DNA of 64,000 bases, taken from positions 1 to 64,000 of the forward strand of contig JACFMS010000019.1 of assembly GCA_019455285.1 (NCBI GenBank), in the 5' to 3' direction. Positions 44,241 to 53,720 of this stretch are shown piece by piece. Positions within the stretch are counted from its first letter, which is position 1. Every line of letters starts with the position of its first letter. Under the pieces are notes generated by a model that was not told where the DNA came from, did no database searches, and saw only the letters and a program-made list of their open reading frames with translations. This stretch comes from Sphingomonadales bacterium (GTDB lineage: Bacteria; Pseudomonadota; Alphaproteobacteria; Sphingomonadales; Govanellaceae). Made by a program: the position numbers and the translations under genes.

Positions 44241-44333
44241 GCCCCTCACCCTGGCGCTCCGCGCCCTCCCTCTCCCGCCGGGAGAGGGAAAATGAAAGTC
44301 CCCTCTCCTTGGGGAGAGGGTCAGGGTGAGGGG
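44241..44333. repeat. Dispersed palindromic repeat, CCCCTCACCCT / CTCTCCC family
   Basis: CCCCTCACCCT ... AGGGTGAGGGG with inner CCCTCTCCC-gccg-GGGAGAGGG and CCCTCTCC-ttg-GGGAGAGGG hairpins. It fills the gap between convergent mutL and rsmD; its last 13 bases encode the C-terminus of RsmD. Related to 20495-20590. Confidence 0.75.
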
Positions 44334-44896
44334 ATGTTCTTGGGAAAAGGAGATTTCACCACCGTCACCACCAACTTAGCCTCGCCGACGGTGCGGTCTT
44401 TGACCGCATCGAGGAACGGCGGCAGGGCAACGTCTTCGTCATGGCCGATTTCAATCACCACCACGCTCCCCGCTTTGAGCCAGCCTTGACGGTGGAGCGC
44501 CGCCAACGTTGGCAGTATCAGGCCCTGGCGATAGGGCGGATCGAGGAACGCTAAATCAACGGGAGCCTCTGCTGGCGGCAGCCGGCAGGCGTCAGCGCGG
44601 ATGATCTTAGCCGCGTCTTCTGCGCCCAACACAGCCGCGTTGCGGCGCGCCAGCTCCAGCGCGGCGGGATTTTGGTCGACGAAGACGGCGCGCGCCGCGC
44701 CCCGACTTAGCGCCTCAAACCCCAAGGCCCCGGTGCCGGCGCAGATATCGGCGACGGTCGCGCCATTGAGCGTCGCCACGCCGTGGGCGAGCATGTTGAA
44801 CAAGCTTTCCCGCGCCCGGTCTGCGGTGGGGCGGATGGCGGCGGTCTTGGGCGCAAGGAGCCGCCGCCCGCGCCACTTGCCGCCGATGATCCTCAC
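44321..44896 (-). CDS. rsmD: 16S rRNA (guanine(966)-N2)-methyltransferase
   Basis: The protein is 191 residues from a GTG that overlaps the preceding gene's stop (GTGA). RsmD features: [13 protein letters not shown] start, [15 protein letters not shown] (about 22-36), the S-adenosylmethionine loop [19 protein letters not shown] (about 48-66) and the catalytic LDPPY. It methylates G966 of 16S rRNA. The last few residues (KNIPSP) are encoded by a dispersed repeat, which suggests the original C-terminus was replaced or extended. Confidence 0.93.
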   Translation of the reverse strand: MRIIGGKWRGRRLLAPKTAAIRPTADRARESLFNMLAHGVATLNGATVADICAGTGALGFEALSRGAARAVFVDQNPAALELARRNAAVLGAEDAAKIIRADACRLPPAEAPVDLAFLDPPYRQGLILPTLAALHRQGWLKAGSVVVIEIGHDEDVALPPFLDAVKDRTVGEAKLVVTVVKSPFPKNIPSP

Positions 44897-45726
44897 CGTT
44901 TGCGTCCCTTGCCGGGTTTGGTGGGTTTCGGCTTGGCCTTGGCCCAGCCCTTGCGGGTGGGCGGCGGCGGCAGTTTGACGTCCGGGTGGCCCGCCGCCAC
45001 CTCGGGCAACACGCCGCGTAAGGTGGCGGCCGGCACTTCCTCCACCCGGCCGCGTTCCAGATGGCCGAGGGCGAACGGGCCGTAGGCCTCGCGGATGAGG
45101 CGGTTCACCTTCAGGCCTAGGCTCTCGAAAATGCGCCGCACCTCGCGGTTCTTGCCTTCATGCAAGGTGACGCGATACCACATGTTGGCCCCTTGGCCCC
45201 GCTCCCGCGTCACCTCGACGGGACCATAGCGCACGCCGTCAATCTCGGCGCCTTGCGCCAACGCCGCCAACGCCTCATCGCTGACCTGGCCCAAGGCGCG
45301 GACCTTGTAGGTACGCGCCAGGCCGGTGGCCGGCAGCTCCAGCCAGCGCGCCAGCGCGCCGTCGTTGGTCAACAGCAGCAGGCCTTCGCTGGTGATGTCG
45401 AGCCGGCCGACGGTGATCACCCGCGGCATGTCCTTGGGCAGAACGTCGAATACCGTCTGGCGGCCCTGCGGATCGCGCGAGGTGGTGACCACGCCCACCG
45501 GCTTGTGAAAACGCCACAGCCGCGCCGCTTGCGCTGCCGCCACCGCCTGGCCATCCACCGCCAACCCTTCGGTGGAGGCGACCAGGGTCGCCGGCGTGGT
45601 CACCGGCTGGCCGTGCAGCGACACCCGGCCCTCGGCGATCAGGCGTTCCACATCGCGGCGGGAGGCAACGCCTGCCCGCGCCAGCACCTTGGCGATGCGT
45701 TCGCCTTTTTGATCGTCCGCGGTCAA
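44893..45726 (-). CDS. rluB: Ribosomal large-subunit pseudouridine synthase, RluB/RsuA family
   Basis: The protein is 277 residues from a TTG with GGGGGA upstream. An N-terminal S4 domain ([21 protein letters not shown], about 10-30), the catalytic [17 protein letters not shown] (Asp near 105), and the family's [22 protein letters not shown] (about 204-225). The tail is Lys/Pro-rich. It modifies 23S rRNA near position 2605 if RluB; RluE or RluF specificity cannot be excluded. Coupled to rsmD. Confidence 0.9.
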   Translation of the reverse strand: MTADDQKGERIAKVLARAGVASRRDVERLIAEGRVSLHGQPVTTPATLVASTEGLAVDGQAVAAAQAARLWRFHKPVGVVTTSRDPQGRQTVFDVLPKDMPRVITVGRLDITSEGLLLLTNDGALARWLELPATGLARTYKVRALGQVSDEALAALAQGAEIDGVRYGPVEVTRERGQGANMWYRVTLHEGKNREVRRIFESLGLKVNRLIREAYGPFALGHLERGRVEEVPAATLRGVLPEVAAGHPDVKLPPPPTRKGWAKAKPKPTKPGKGRKR

Positions 45727-45742
45727 AGAGTCCCCCTAGTGG

Positions 45743-46765
45743 TTATTTGTAGGCGATACCGGCGCTGGCCGGTCCGGCCAGATGCATGGTCTCGCATTTG
45801 ATAAAACCGACCTCCTTGCACCAGCCGGCGAAGTCAGCGCCGGAATAATCGAAGCCGGTGCCGGTTTCAATCAGCATGTTCAAGGACATCATGAGGCCAA
45901 AGACGTTGCTGCGCCGGGCATCATCGATGAGGTTTTCCACCACGATGAAGGCTCCGCCCTTGGGCAGCGCCTCATAGGCGGCGCGGATGAGGTGCATCTT
46001 TTTCGGCAGATCCCAGTCATGCAGAATGAGCCCCATGGTGATGACGTCGGCCTTGGGCAGCGGCGCGGCGAAGAAATCGCAGAGGCCGGTTTTTACTCGG
46101 GCTTCTAGGCCTGCTTTCTTGATGGCGCGCTGGGCAATCGGCTCCACCACCGGCAGGTCCACCGACAAACAGGACATATGAGGATGACGGCGCGCGACGG
46201 CGATGGCCAGTCGTCCCGATGCGCCGCCGACGTCGCAGAGGGTCTTATAGCGCGAGAAATCGAACTTTTCCGCCAAGGCGTCGACATTGGGTCCGGAAAT
46301 GGCTGCCATGGCGGCGATGAATTGCTCCAGCCGCGCTTCGTCTTGGTATAAGACGTCAAAGAGCGGCTTTTGCCCGTGCGCCGACTCATTTTGCTGTATG
46401 CCGGTTTTCAAGGCGGTGCTGAGGCCGCCCCAAAACGGGTAGAGGCGGTCGTTGGACATTTCCAGAATGCCGCCAAGATACGATGGCTTATTGCGGTCGA
46501 GGAAGGTGGCCGTAAGCGCCGTGTTGCGATAGCGCGCTGCCGTCCCATCGCCGTCACGTTCCAGAAACCCCAACGCCACCAGGGCGTCGGTGAAATCGGG
46601 TATGGCGCGGGGGTGGAGCTGCAAGTCCCGGCGCAGTTCCTCGCCGGTCATGGCGCGATCGCCGAGGACGGTAAATAGTCCTAAATCGACGGCGCTCAAG
46701 ACGGTTTTGGAGGCCATAAATCCCATGCCGATTTCAAGCAGACGAGATGGATCAGGTTTGGTCAT
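45743..46765 (-). CDS. SAM-dependent O-methyltransferase, class I (acetylserotonin-MT-like)
   Basis: The protein is 340 residues from the ATG at 46765 (GAGGG eight bases upstream; an ATG at 46780 has none). The N-terminal dimerisation helices (about 1-95, winged-helix type) are followed by the Rossmann domain with LCDVGGASGRLAIAVA (about 166-181) and LILHDWD (about 238-244), where the His may act as a base. These enzymes methylate hydroxyls of small aromatics or quinone- or carotenoid-like compounds; the substrate is unknown. No biosynthetic cluster surrounds it. Confidence 0.85.
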   Translation of the reverse strand: MTKPDPSRLLEIGMGFMASKTVLSAVDLGLFTVLGDRAMTGEELRRDLQLHPRAIPDFTDALVALGFLERDGDGTAARYRNTALTATFLDRNKPSYLGGILEMSNDRLYPFWGGLSTALKTGIQQNESAHGQKPLFDVLYQDEARLEQFIAAMAAISGPNVDALAEKFDFSRYKTLCDVGGASGRLAIAVARRHPHMSCLSVDLPVVEPIAQRAIKKAGLEARVKTGLCDFFAAPLPKADVITMGLILHDWDLPKKMHLIRAAYEALPKGGAFIVVENLIDDARRSNVFGLMMSLNMLIETGTGFDYSGADFAGWCKEVGFIKCETMHLAGPASAGIAYK

Positions 46766-46879
46766 GGTTTTTTCCCTCATTGTTGAGCGGTTTCTCTATG
46801 CGATCGCCGAACCTACCTCGGTTGCGCCAGTGAAGGGAAGCGTCTTGACCTTCTGCGCGCTCCCCGCCATGGTCCGCCC

Positions 46880-47335
46880 ATGACGGGCAAGAGCAATCAT
46901 TTCATGGCGGCGGCCCTCGATGAGGCGCGCCTGGCGGCATCACGGGGCGAGGTGCCGGTGGGGGCGGTGATCGTCGATGCCGAAGGCAGGATCATCTCCC
47001 GCGCCGGCAACCGGGTGATCACCGACCGCGATCCGACGGCGCACGCCGAGCTGTTGGCGATCCGCGCCGCCGCCGCCGCCCTGGGCAGCGAGCGGCTCGC
47101 CAATTGCGACCTCTACGTCACCCTGGAGCCGTGCGCCATGTGCGCCCAGGCCATCGCCTTCGCCCGCCTGCGCCGGCTCTATTATGGCGCGGAAGACCCC
47201 AAGGGCGGCGGCGTAGCGCACGGGGCGCGGGTTTTCAGCCAGCCCACCTGCCACCATCGGCCGGAGGTCTATGGCGGCATCGGCGAGCGGGCGGCAGCGG
47301 CCATTTTGAAAGACTTTTTTGCTGTCCGACGATAG
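46880..47335 (+). CDS. tadA: tRNA-specific adenosine deaminase
   Basis: The protein is 151 residues. The zinc site and proton shuttle are HAE (55-57) and PCAMC (about 84-88). It deaminates A34 to inosine in tRNA-Arg(ACG), essential in most bacteria. It starts 114 bases from the divergent methyltransferase. Length is normal. Confidence 0.93.
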   Translation: MTGKSNHFMAAALDEARLAASRGEVPVGAVIVDAEGRIISRAGNRVITDRDPTAHAELLAIRAAAAALGSERLANCDLYVTLEPCAMCAQAIAFARLRRLYYGAEDPKGGGVAHGARVFSQPTCHHRPEVYGGIGERAAAAILKDFFAVRR

Positions 47336-47368
47336 ACTGCCTTGTACCACTCGGCAGGGGAGGCGCAA

Positions 47369-48697
47369 GTGCACGTGCTTGATACCCTCATGCTCAAGGC
47401 GCAGAATTTTTTAATGTGGCTTGAGCAATGGCTGTTGTCGCCGGAAACTTTGATGCAATTGGCGGCGGTCGGCATGGCGTTGGCGGCCGCCGTCATTCTC
47501 GGCCGCTTGATGCGACCGCTCAATCGCCGCGCCGCGCGTCACATTCCCTATTACAATCGCATCGCACCGTTTCTCATTCCCCTGCGGCTGCCGGTTCTGT
47601 GGCTCATCGCCATTGGGCTCGTGCTGGCCGCCTTTGATCGCATCAGCCATCCGGTTGACATCTTGCAGCCGGCGGCGAGTTTGATCCCGGCGTGGCTGAT
47701 CATCCGCTTTGCCGCGCTGTTCATCAAGAACGCCGAGTTGGGGCGGCTGTTCGTCATCGTCGCCTGGTCCATCGCGGCGTTGAAAATTTCCGGTCTGTTG
47801 ACGCCGGCGGGCGCATTTCTCGATTCCCTGGCCATCGAGTTGGGCAGGACGCGGATTTCGGTGCTGGCCATCATCTCCGGCATTTTTATCTTCGTCATCA
47901 TGGTATGGACGGCCCTGTTCGCGGCGCGGCTCTTGGAGCAGGGATTGGGGCGCATGTCGACCTTGACGCCATCGGCGCAGGTGCTGCTCTCAAAATTGGC
48001 GAAGATTCTTTTCGTCACCTTCGCCGTGCTGGCGGCGTTCACTGCCATGGGCGTCGATTTGACGGCGCTGGCGGTGATCGGCGGCGCGGTGGGGCTCGGC
48101 CTCGGCTTCGGTTTGCAGAAGGTGGTCTCCAACCTGATCAGCGGCGTCATTCTGCTGTTGGACCGCTCCATCAAGCCGGGCGATGTGATTGAGGTCGGCG
48201 GCACCTACGGTTGGATCAACAAACTGGCGGCGCGCTACACCTCGGTGATTACCCGCGACGGCCGCGAGCATCTGGTGCCCAATGAAGACATGATCACCCA
48301 GCCGGTGATCAACTGGACCTACTCCAGCACCAAGGTGCGACAGCGAATTCCGGTGGGCGTGTCTTACAAAAGCGATTTGAGAAAGGCCATGGACCTGACG
48401 GTCGAGGCGGCATTGGAAACGCCGCGGGTATTAAAGGATCCTGAGCCGCGATGTTTGGTCAGAGGATTTGGCGACCGCGCGGTCAATCTGGAGCTCAGGT
48501 TATGGATCGCCGACCCTCACAACGGTGTCGCCAACGTGGCGAGCGACGTGTTGTTGAAGATTTGGGACAAGTTTCATGAGCACGGTATCGAGATACCCTA
48601 CCCGCAACATGATCTGCATTTGATCTCGGCGCCGGCGATCGACGGCCCGGAAGTGCGGTCGTTGTTGGAGAAGATCAGGGGAATAACGGAATCGTAA
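47369..48697 (+). CDS. MscS-family mechanosensitive channel
   Basis: The protein is 442 residues from a GTG at 47369 with GGGGAGG five bases upstream; an open TTG at 47342 is less likely. It has about six membrane helices (residues ~25-230), longer than E. coli MscS, then the pore helix and beta domain with ALAVIGGAVGLGLGFGLQKVVSNLISGV (about 230-257) and KPGDVIEVGGTYGWI. It relieves osmotic pressure. The C-terminal cytoplasmic cage is complete. A GTCATTGCGAG repeat follows. Confidence 0.92.
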   Translation: MHVLDTLMLKAQNFLMWLEQWLLSPETLMQLAAVGMALAAAVILGRLMRPLNRRAARHIPYYNRIAPFLIPLRLPVLWLIAIGLVLAAFDRISHPVDILQPAASLIPAWLIIRFAALFIKNAELGRLFVIVAWSIAALKISGLLTPAGAFLDSLAIELGRTRISVLAIISGIFIFVIMVWTALFAARLLEQGLGRMSTLTPSAQVLLSKLAKILFVTFAVLAAFTAMGVDLTALAVIGGAVGLGLGFGLQKVVSNLISGVILLLDRSIKPGDVIEVGGTYGWINKLAARYTSVITRDGREHLVPNEDMITQPVINWTYSSTKVRQRIPVGVSYKSDLRKAMDLTVEAALETPRVLKDPEPRCLVRGFGDRAVNLELRLWIADPHNGVANVASDVLLKIWDKFHEHGIEIPYPQHDLHLISAPAIDGPEVRSLLEKIRGITES

Positions 48698-48728
48698 GAA
48701 GCGCTGCTCAGATGAATAAGTAAGCAGT

Positions 48729-48808
48729 GTCATTGCGAGCGAAGCGAAGCAATCCATGTGCGACGTCTTGGATTGCCGCGTCGGCGCTACGCGCCTCCTC
48801 GCAATGAC
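48729..48808. repeat. Dispersed palindromic repeat, GTCATTGCGAG / GAAGCAATC family
   Basis: GTCATTGCGAG..CGAAGCAATCC..GGATTGC..CTCGCAATGAC between the convergent MscS-type and phosphotransferase genes; it is the same family as 42350-42427. Confidence 0.8.
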
Positions 48809-48827
48809 GGTCATATAGTTTGCGCAA

Positions 48828-49895
48828 CTAGCCCAGCCCCAACCGCTCCACTTCGCTCCACGCAATCTCGGCGATGGGTTTGGCGAGCTTGCCTTGGCTG
48901 ACGGCATGCGCGCTGGTGGCGGTGCCGGCCACCACGCGGCCCATGATGCCTTGCAAAATGGCGGCGATGCGGAACATGTTGTAGATCATATAAAAGTCCC
49001 AGCCGGGAATTTCGGCGCGTCCCGTTCGACGGCAATAGGCGGCGACGTAATCTTCCTCGCTGGGGATGCCAAGCTCGGCCAGCGGCAGCCCTTTCAAGCC
49101 GTTGAAGATATGCGGCGGCAAGCGCCACAGCATGGTGGCGTAGGAAAAATCGGCTAACGGATGACCGAGTGTGGACAGCTCCCAATCCAAAATCGCGAGC
49201 ACGCGGGGCTCGGTTTTATGGAAGATCAGATTATCGATGCGAAAGTCGCCGTGGACGATGGCGACTTCCTCGCCCGGCGGGATATTGCGCGGCAGCCACG
49301 CCATGAGGCGATCCATGGCCGGGATATCTTCGGTCTTGCTGGCGTCATACTGGCTCGACCAGCGGGCGATCTGGCGGGCGATGTAGTCGCCGGTCTTGCC
49401 ATAGTCGCCAAGTCCCACCGCCTGGTAGTCGACCTGATGCAGCCGGGCGATGACATCGTTCATGGCGTCATATATCGCGGCGCGCTCGTTGACCGTGCTG
49501 CCGGGCATGGCGGCTTCCCAGAAGATGCGGCCATCGACGAAGCTCATGACATAAAACGCGGTGCCGATGATGCTGTCGTCTTCTTCCAACAGATAGGGCC
49601 TGGCCACCGGCATGCCGGCGCCATGAAGCGCCTTGATGACGCGGTACTCGCGGTCCACCGCATGGGCGGACTTTAAAAGCTTGCCCGGCGGCTTGCGGCG
49701 CAGCACATAGGCGCGGGCAGGGGTGACGAGTTTGTAGGTGGGGTTCGACTGGCCGCCCTTGAACTGCTCGATGGTCAACGGACCGGCGAAGTCGTCGATC
49801 TTGGCGGCTAAATATCGGGCAAGCTTCTCGGCATCGATTTCCTGACCGGTGCGTACCGGCCCCGTGCCTTCGTTCGCTTGCTGCCGCGACGTCAT
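48828..49895 (-). CDS. Aminoglycoside-phosphotransferase-fold kinase (ACAD10/11-like)
   Basis: The protein is 355 residues from the ATG at 49895 (GAAGGAAG upstream). The kinase-like fold has [12 protein letters not shown] (about 46-57), the nucleotide Lys in [12 protein letters not shown], the catalytic loop [13 protein letters not shown] (about 211-223) and the metal Asp in [12 protein letters not shown]. The closest known type is the APH-like domain of ACAD10/ACAD11, which phosphorylates 4-hydroxyacyl-CoA intermediates; some bacterial relatives act on other small alcohols. Substrate here is unknown. The start overlaps the purD stop by four bases (ATGA), an odd partnership with a purine gene. 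Confidence 0.82.
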   Translation of the reverse strand: MTSRQQANEGTGPVRTGQEIDAEKLARYLAAKIDDFAGPLTIEQFKGGQSNPTYKLVTPARAYVLRRKPPGKLLKSAHAVDREYRVIKALHGAGMPVARPYLLEEDDSIIGTAFYVMSFVDGRIFWEAAMPGSTVNERAAIYDAMNDVIARLHQVDYQAVGLGDYGKTGDYIARQIARWSSQYDASKTEDIPAMDRLMAWLPRNIPPGEEVAIVHGDFRIDNLIFHKTEPRVLAILDWELSTLGHPLADFSYATMLWRLPPHIFNGLKGLPLAELGIPSEEDYVAAYCRRTGRAEIPGWDFYMIYNMFRIAAILQGIMGRVVAGTATSAHAVSQGKLAKPIAEIAWSEVERLGLG

Positions 49896-51190
49896 GTGGT
49901 CGTTGCTTCCTTCTCTCTGGCGATGGCGCGCCAACCGATGTCGCGCCGGCAAAAGCCCTCCGGCCAGTGAATTTTATCCACCGCCGCATAAGTGCGCGCC
50001 TGAGCCTCGGCCACCGTGCGCCCGCGCGCGGTGACGTTCAGCACCCGGCCGCCGGTGGCCAAAATCCGCCCGTCTTGGCGCGTCGTGCCGGCATGGAAGA
50101 TTTGCACGCCGGGGACCGCCGCCGCTTCGCTCAGCCCCTTGATCTCGCTGCCCTTGTCATAGGCGCCGGGATAGCCCTTGGCGGCCATGACCACGGTCAG
50201 CGCCACATCGGGGTACCATGTCAAACGAACGTTTGAAAGTATTTTCTGCGCCACCGCCAGCAACGCCTCCAGAAGATCGGATTCCAGGCGCATCATCAGC
50301 ACCTGGGTCTCGGGATCGCCGAAACGGACGTTGTACTCGATGAGCTTGGGGCCATCGGCGGTGATCATCAGCCCGGCATAAAGCACGCCCCTATAAGGCA
50401 TGCCCCGCGCCGCCATGGCGCGCACCGTGGGTTCGATGATCTCCCGCACAACCCGCGCCTCCAGCGCCGGGGTCATGACAGGGGCGGGGGAGTAGGCCCC
50501 CATGCCGCCGGTATTGGGGCCGGTGTCGCCGTCGCCCACCCGCTTGTGGTCCTGGGCGGTGGCCATGGGCAGGATGGTTTCGCCATCGCTCAGCGCGAAA
50601 AAGCTCGCCTCCTCGCCAACAAGAAACTCTTCGATCACCACTGCCGCCCCGGCGGCGCCGAAGCCGCCGCCGAACATGTCGTCGATGGCCTCATCCGCCT
50701 GCGCCAAACTCTCGGCGATGATGACGCCCTTGCCGGCGGCCAGGCCATCGGCCTTGATGACGATGGGCACGCCCATTTGCCCCACATAAGCCTTGGCGGC
50801 GGCGGCCTCGGTAAAGCGCCCATAGGCGGCGGTGGGGATGCCGTTTTCGGCGCATAAATCCTTGGTAAAGCCTTTGGAGCCTTCCAGTTGCGCCGCCGCC
50901 GCCGAGGGCCCGAAGGCGGCGATGCCGGCGGCTTCCAAGCGGTCCACCAGGCCGGCGACCAGGGGCGCTTCCGGCCCCACCACGACGAGGCCGATGTCAT
51001 GCCGGCGGCAAAACTCGATTACCGCCGCGGCATCCTCGACCTTCAGCTCGACGCAGGTCGCCGCCTCGGCGATGCCGCCGTTGCCGGGCGCGCAATAAAG
51101 CTCCCCAAGCTCGGGCGATTGGCGCAGTTTCCAGCACAAGGCATGCTCCCGCCCGCCGGAGCCGATCACCAATACGTTGATGCGCGTCAT
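49892..51190 (-). CDS. purD: Phosphoribosylamine-glycine ligase
   Basis: The protein is 432 residues. N-terminal [18 protein letters not shown] (about 5-22), ATP-grasp central domain with [15 protein letters not shown] (about 145-159) and [14 protein letters not shown], and [10 protein letters not shown]...[10 protein letters not shown] (about 270-296). It joins glycine to phosphoribosylamine in purine synthesis. Divergent from xseA across a 93-base gap that must carry both promoters. Confidence 0.96.
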   Translation of the reverse strand: MTRINVLVIGSGGREHALCWKLRQSPELGELYCAPGNGGIAEAATCVELKVEDAAAVIEFCRRHDIGLVVVGPEAPLVAGLVDRLEAAGIAAFGPSAAAAQLEGSKGFTKDLCAENGIPTAAYGRFTEAAAAKAYVGQMGVPIVIKADGLAAGKGVIIAESLAQADEAIDDMFGGGFGAAGAAVVIEEFLVGEEASFFALSDGETILPMATAQDHKRVGDGDTGPNTGGMGAYSPAPVMTPALEARVVREIIEPTVRAMAARGMPYRGVLYAGLMITADGPKLIEYNVRFGDPETQVLMMRLESDLLEALLAVAQKILSNVRLTWYPDVALTVVMAAKGYPGAYDKGSEIKGLSEAAAVPGVQIFHAGTTRQDGRILATGGRVLNVTARGRTVAEAQARTYAAVDKIHWPEGFCRRDIGWRAIAREKEATTT

Positions 51191-51283
51191 CTTGTTCTAA
51201 GCCCTGCTTGGTTTTTTGTCCCGGCTCCTTGTAACATAGGCTGCCCGGCGCGCAAGCGCCGCAACAGCCCGCAAGGAGTAGGC

Positions 51284-52687
51284 GTGTCGAACAGCGTATT
51301 GGCCAACCTGAAAGAATACACCGTTTCCGAGCTGTCGCTGGCGTTGAAGCGCACGGTGGAGGAAGCGTATGAGCTGGTGCGGGTGCGGGGCGAGGTGTCG
51401 GGCTTCAAGCGCGCCGCCTCGGGCCATCTTTACATGGCGCTCAAAGACGCCGACGCGCTCATCGACGCGGTGTGCTGGCGTGGCACCGCGGTGCGGCTGC
51501 CGGTGCAGCTTGAAGACGGCTTGGAGGTGGTGGCCATCGGCAAGCTCACCACCTATCCCGGGCGCTCGAAATATCAGCTCGTCATCCAGCATCTGGAATT
51601 GGCCGGCGTCGGCGCATTGATGGCGCTTCTGGAGGAGCGCAAGAAAAAACTGGCGGCGGAAGGGCTGTTTGACGCCGCACGCAAGCGGCCGCTGCCGTTT
51701 CTGCCTCAAGTCATCGGCGTGGTCACATCGCCCACCGGCGCGGTCATCCGCGATATTCTGCATCGTCTCGCCGATCGCTTCCCGCGCGACGTGCTGGTAT
51801 GGCCGGTGTTGGTGCAGGGCGACGGCGCGGCGGAGCAGATCGCGGCGGCGATCAACGGCTTTAACGCCTTGGAACCGGGTGGCGTCGTGCCGCGCCCGGA
51901 TGTGCTCATTGTGGCGCGGGGCGGCGGCAGCATCGAGGACTTGTGGGCTTTCAACGAGGAGATCGTGGTGCGCGCCGCCGCCGCCAGCCGCATTCCCGTG
52001 ATCTCCGCCGTCGGCCATGAAACTGATACCACCTTGATCGATTTCGCCGCTGACTTACGCGCCCCGACGCCGACGGCGGCGGCGGAAAAAGCGGTGCCGG
52101 TGCGCGCCGAATTGCAGGCGATGATCGCCACCCTGGACAAGCGTTTGGGCCAGGCGCGGCGGCGCATGATCGATGATCGCCGGGAACGCTTGACGGGATT
52201 GGCGCGCGGACTTCCCAGCCCCCGTGATCTGTTGGTGCTGCCGGCGCAGCGCATCGATGATCTGGGCGAGCGATTGCCGCGCGCGCTCCTCTCAAATGTG
52301 GAAAAGCGACGCGGCCGCTTGGTTGGCCTCGCCGCCAAGGTGACTCCTATTCTGCTGTTGGAGCGGGTGCGTCAGGCTAACGCCCGGCTTGGCGAATTGA
52401 GCGCCCGCGCGGCGCGGGAGGCGCGCGCGCTCCTGAGCGAGCGTAGCGCCAACGTGGCGTCGCTGGCGCGCATGCTGGAGAGTTTAAGTTATGAGCGGGT
52501 GCTGGCGCGAGGCTTTGCCGTGGTGCGCGACCGCGCCGGAGAGCCGCTGACAAAGGCTGCCGCAATTTCGCCAGGCTTGGAGCTTAGCCTACAATTTGCC
52601 GATGGCCGGGTGGCGGCGCGGGCAGCGGGCGGCGATCTGCCAAAACGACGCGACAAGAGCAGCGAAGATCAAGGACGACTGTTATGA
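51284..52687 (+). CDS. xseA: Exodeoxyribonuclease VII large subunit
   Basis: The protein is 467 residues from a GTG at 51284 with AAGGAG seven bases upstream; the open frame further up is antisense to purD. The N-terminal OB fold (about 10-105) has [24 protein letters not shown]; the nuclease domain has [15 protein letters not shown] and [13 protein letters not shown] (about 207-258), and a coiled coil follows. It degrades single-stranded DNA in repair with XseB, which is not in the window. Its stop overlaps the DUF2093 start. Confidence 0.95.
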   Translation: MSNSVLANLKEYTVSELSLALKRTVEEAYELVRVRGEVSGFKRAASGHLYMALKDADALIDAVCWRGTAVRLPVQLEDGLEVVAIGKLTTYPGRSKYQLVIQHLELAGVGALMALLEERKKKLAAEGLFDAARKRPLPFLPQVIGVVTSPTGAVIRDILHRLADRFPRDVLVWPVLVQGDGAAEQIAAAINGFNALEPGGVVPRPDVLIVARGGGSIEDLWAFNEEIVVRAAAASRIPVISAVGHETDTTLIDFAADLRAPTPTAAAEKAVPVRAELQAMIATLDKRLGQARRRMIDDRRERLTGLARGLPSPRDLLVLPAQRIDDLGERLPRALLSNVEKRRGRLVGLAAKVTPILLLERVRQANARLGELSARAAREARALLSERSANVASLARMLESLSYERVLARGFAVVRDRAGEPLTKAAAISPGLELSLQFADGRVAARAAGGDLPKRRDKSSEDQGRLL

Positions 52688-52902
52688 AAACCATTTTCGA
52701 CGGCGAGCGGGAAGCGAAGATTCAGTACTTCTCCGGCGATTACAAAATCATCACGCCCGGCCGCTATGTAACCTGCGCGGTGACCGGACAGAAAATAGAT
52801 CTCGTCAATTTGCGCTACTGGTGCGCGGTGCGTCAGGAAGCATACCTCAACAGCGAAATCGCCACCCGCCGTCATTACGAAGCGGGCGATCGCCAATCCT
52901 GA
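52684..52902 (+). CDS. DUF2093 family small protein
   Basis: The protein is 72 residues, starting in the last bases of xseA (ATGA overlap). It has the DUF2093 core: [22 protein letters not shown]...[17 protein letters not shown]. It has two Cys, no signal peptide and no membrane helix. Function unknown. It follows xseA in many alphaproteobacteria, and overlaps the peptidase start (TGATG). Confidence 0.9.
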   Translation: MKTIFDGEREAKIQYFSGDYKIITPGRYVTCAVTGQKIDLVNLRYWCAVRQEAYLNSEIATRRHYEAGDRQS

Positions 52903-53720
52903 TGCGGTATCTGGCGTCTATTCTGGGAGCATGGCTATTGCTGTCAGGCATTGCCTGCGCCGGCGGCGACCATACGCTAAAACTTGACGGCAACTTCACC
53001 CAAGGCGGCTTGATCAAGGGCGTGGCGACGCCGGGCAGTGATATCACCGTTGATGGCGCGGCGCTGCGGCTTGATCGCTTCGGCCGCTTCGTGTTCGGCT
53101 TCGGGCGCGATGCACCCGCCAGCGCTACGCTGGTCGTTCGTTATCCCGACGGGAAAACGGAAACCCGCGTTCTTGCCATCGAGCAACGGCAATTCGATAT
53201 TCAGCGCATCGATGGTCTGCCGCCAAAAATGGTGACCCCCGATGCCGCGACATTGCAGCGCATCGAGCAAGAAAACGCGATGGTCGCCGCGGTGCGCAAG
53301 GTAGACACTCACGCCGCTTGGTTCTGGGATGGCTTTCGCCGTCCCGCCGAGGGGCGCGTCAGCGGCGTCTACGGCAGTCAGCGCATTCTGAACGGCGAAC
53401 CGCGCCAGCCGCATTATGGCCTTGATATCGCCGGGCCGCGCGGCAGTCCCGTCTTGGCGCCGGCGGCCGGCATCGTGCGTCTGGCCTCGCGCGATTTTTA
53501 TTATACCGGCGGCACCGTGATCATCGATCACGGGCACGGCGTTTCCTCCAGCTTTCTTCATCTCGACCGGGTGGAGGTGAACGTGGGCGACAAGGTGGAG
53601 GCGGGGGATTTGATCGGCGCTCTCGGCGCCACCGGGCGCGCCACGGGTCCCCACCTTGACTGGCGGGTCAACTGGTTTGAGGTGCGTCTTGATCCGGCGC
53701 TGTTGTTAGAGGCGCGGTAA
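52902..53720 (+). CDS. M23 family metallopeptidase-like protein with altered HxH
   Basis: The protein is 272 residues with a signal peptide of about 20 (ending ACA). An N-terminal beta domain (about 21-120) precedes the LytM fold (about 150-265). Zinc ligands H-x3-D are present in HYGLDIAGPRG (about 168-178), but the last motif, normally GPHLHFEV, reads GPHLDWRV, so the final His is Asp. Zinc binding or activity may be changed, as in LytM activators. It would act on, or regulate hydrolases of, peptidoglycan in the periplasm. It ends overlapping the convergent WaaA-like gene by 15 bases. Confidence 0.85.
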   Translation: MRYLASILGAWLLLSGIACAGGDHTLKLDGNFTQGGLIKGVATPGSDITVDGAALRLDRFGRFVFGFGRDAPASATLVVRYPDGKTETRVLAIEQRQFDIQRIDGLPPKMVTPDAATLQRIEQENAMVAAVRKVDTHAAWFWDGFRRPAEGRVSGVYGSQRILNGEPRQPHYGLDIAGPRGSPVLAPAAGIVRLASRDFYYTGGTVIIDHGHGVSSSFLHLDRVEVNVGDKVEAGDLIGALGATGRATGPHLDWRVNWFEVRLDPALLLEAR

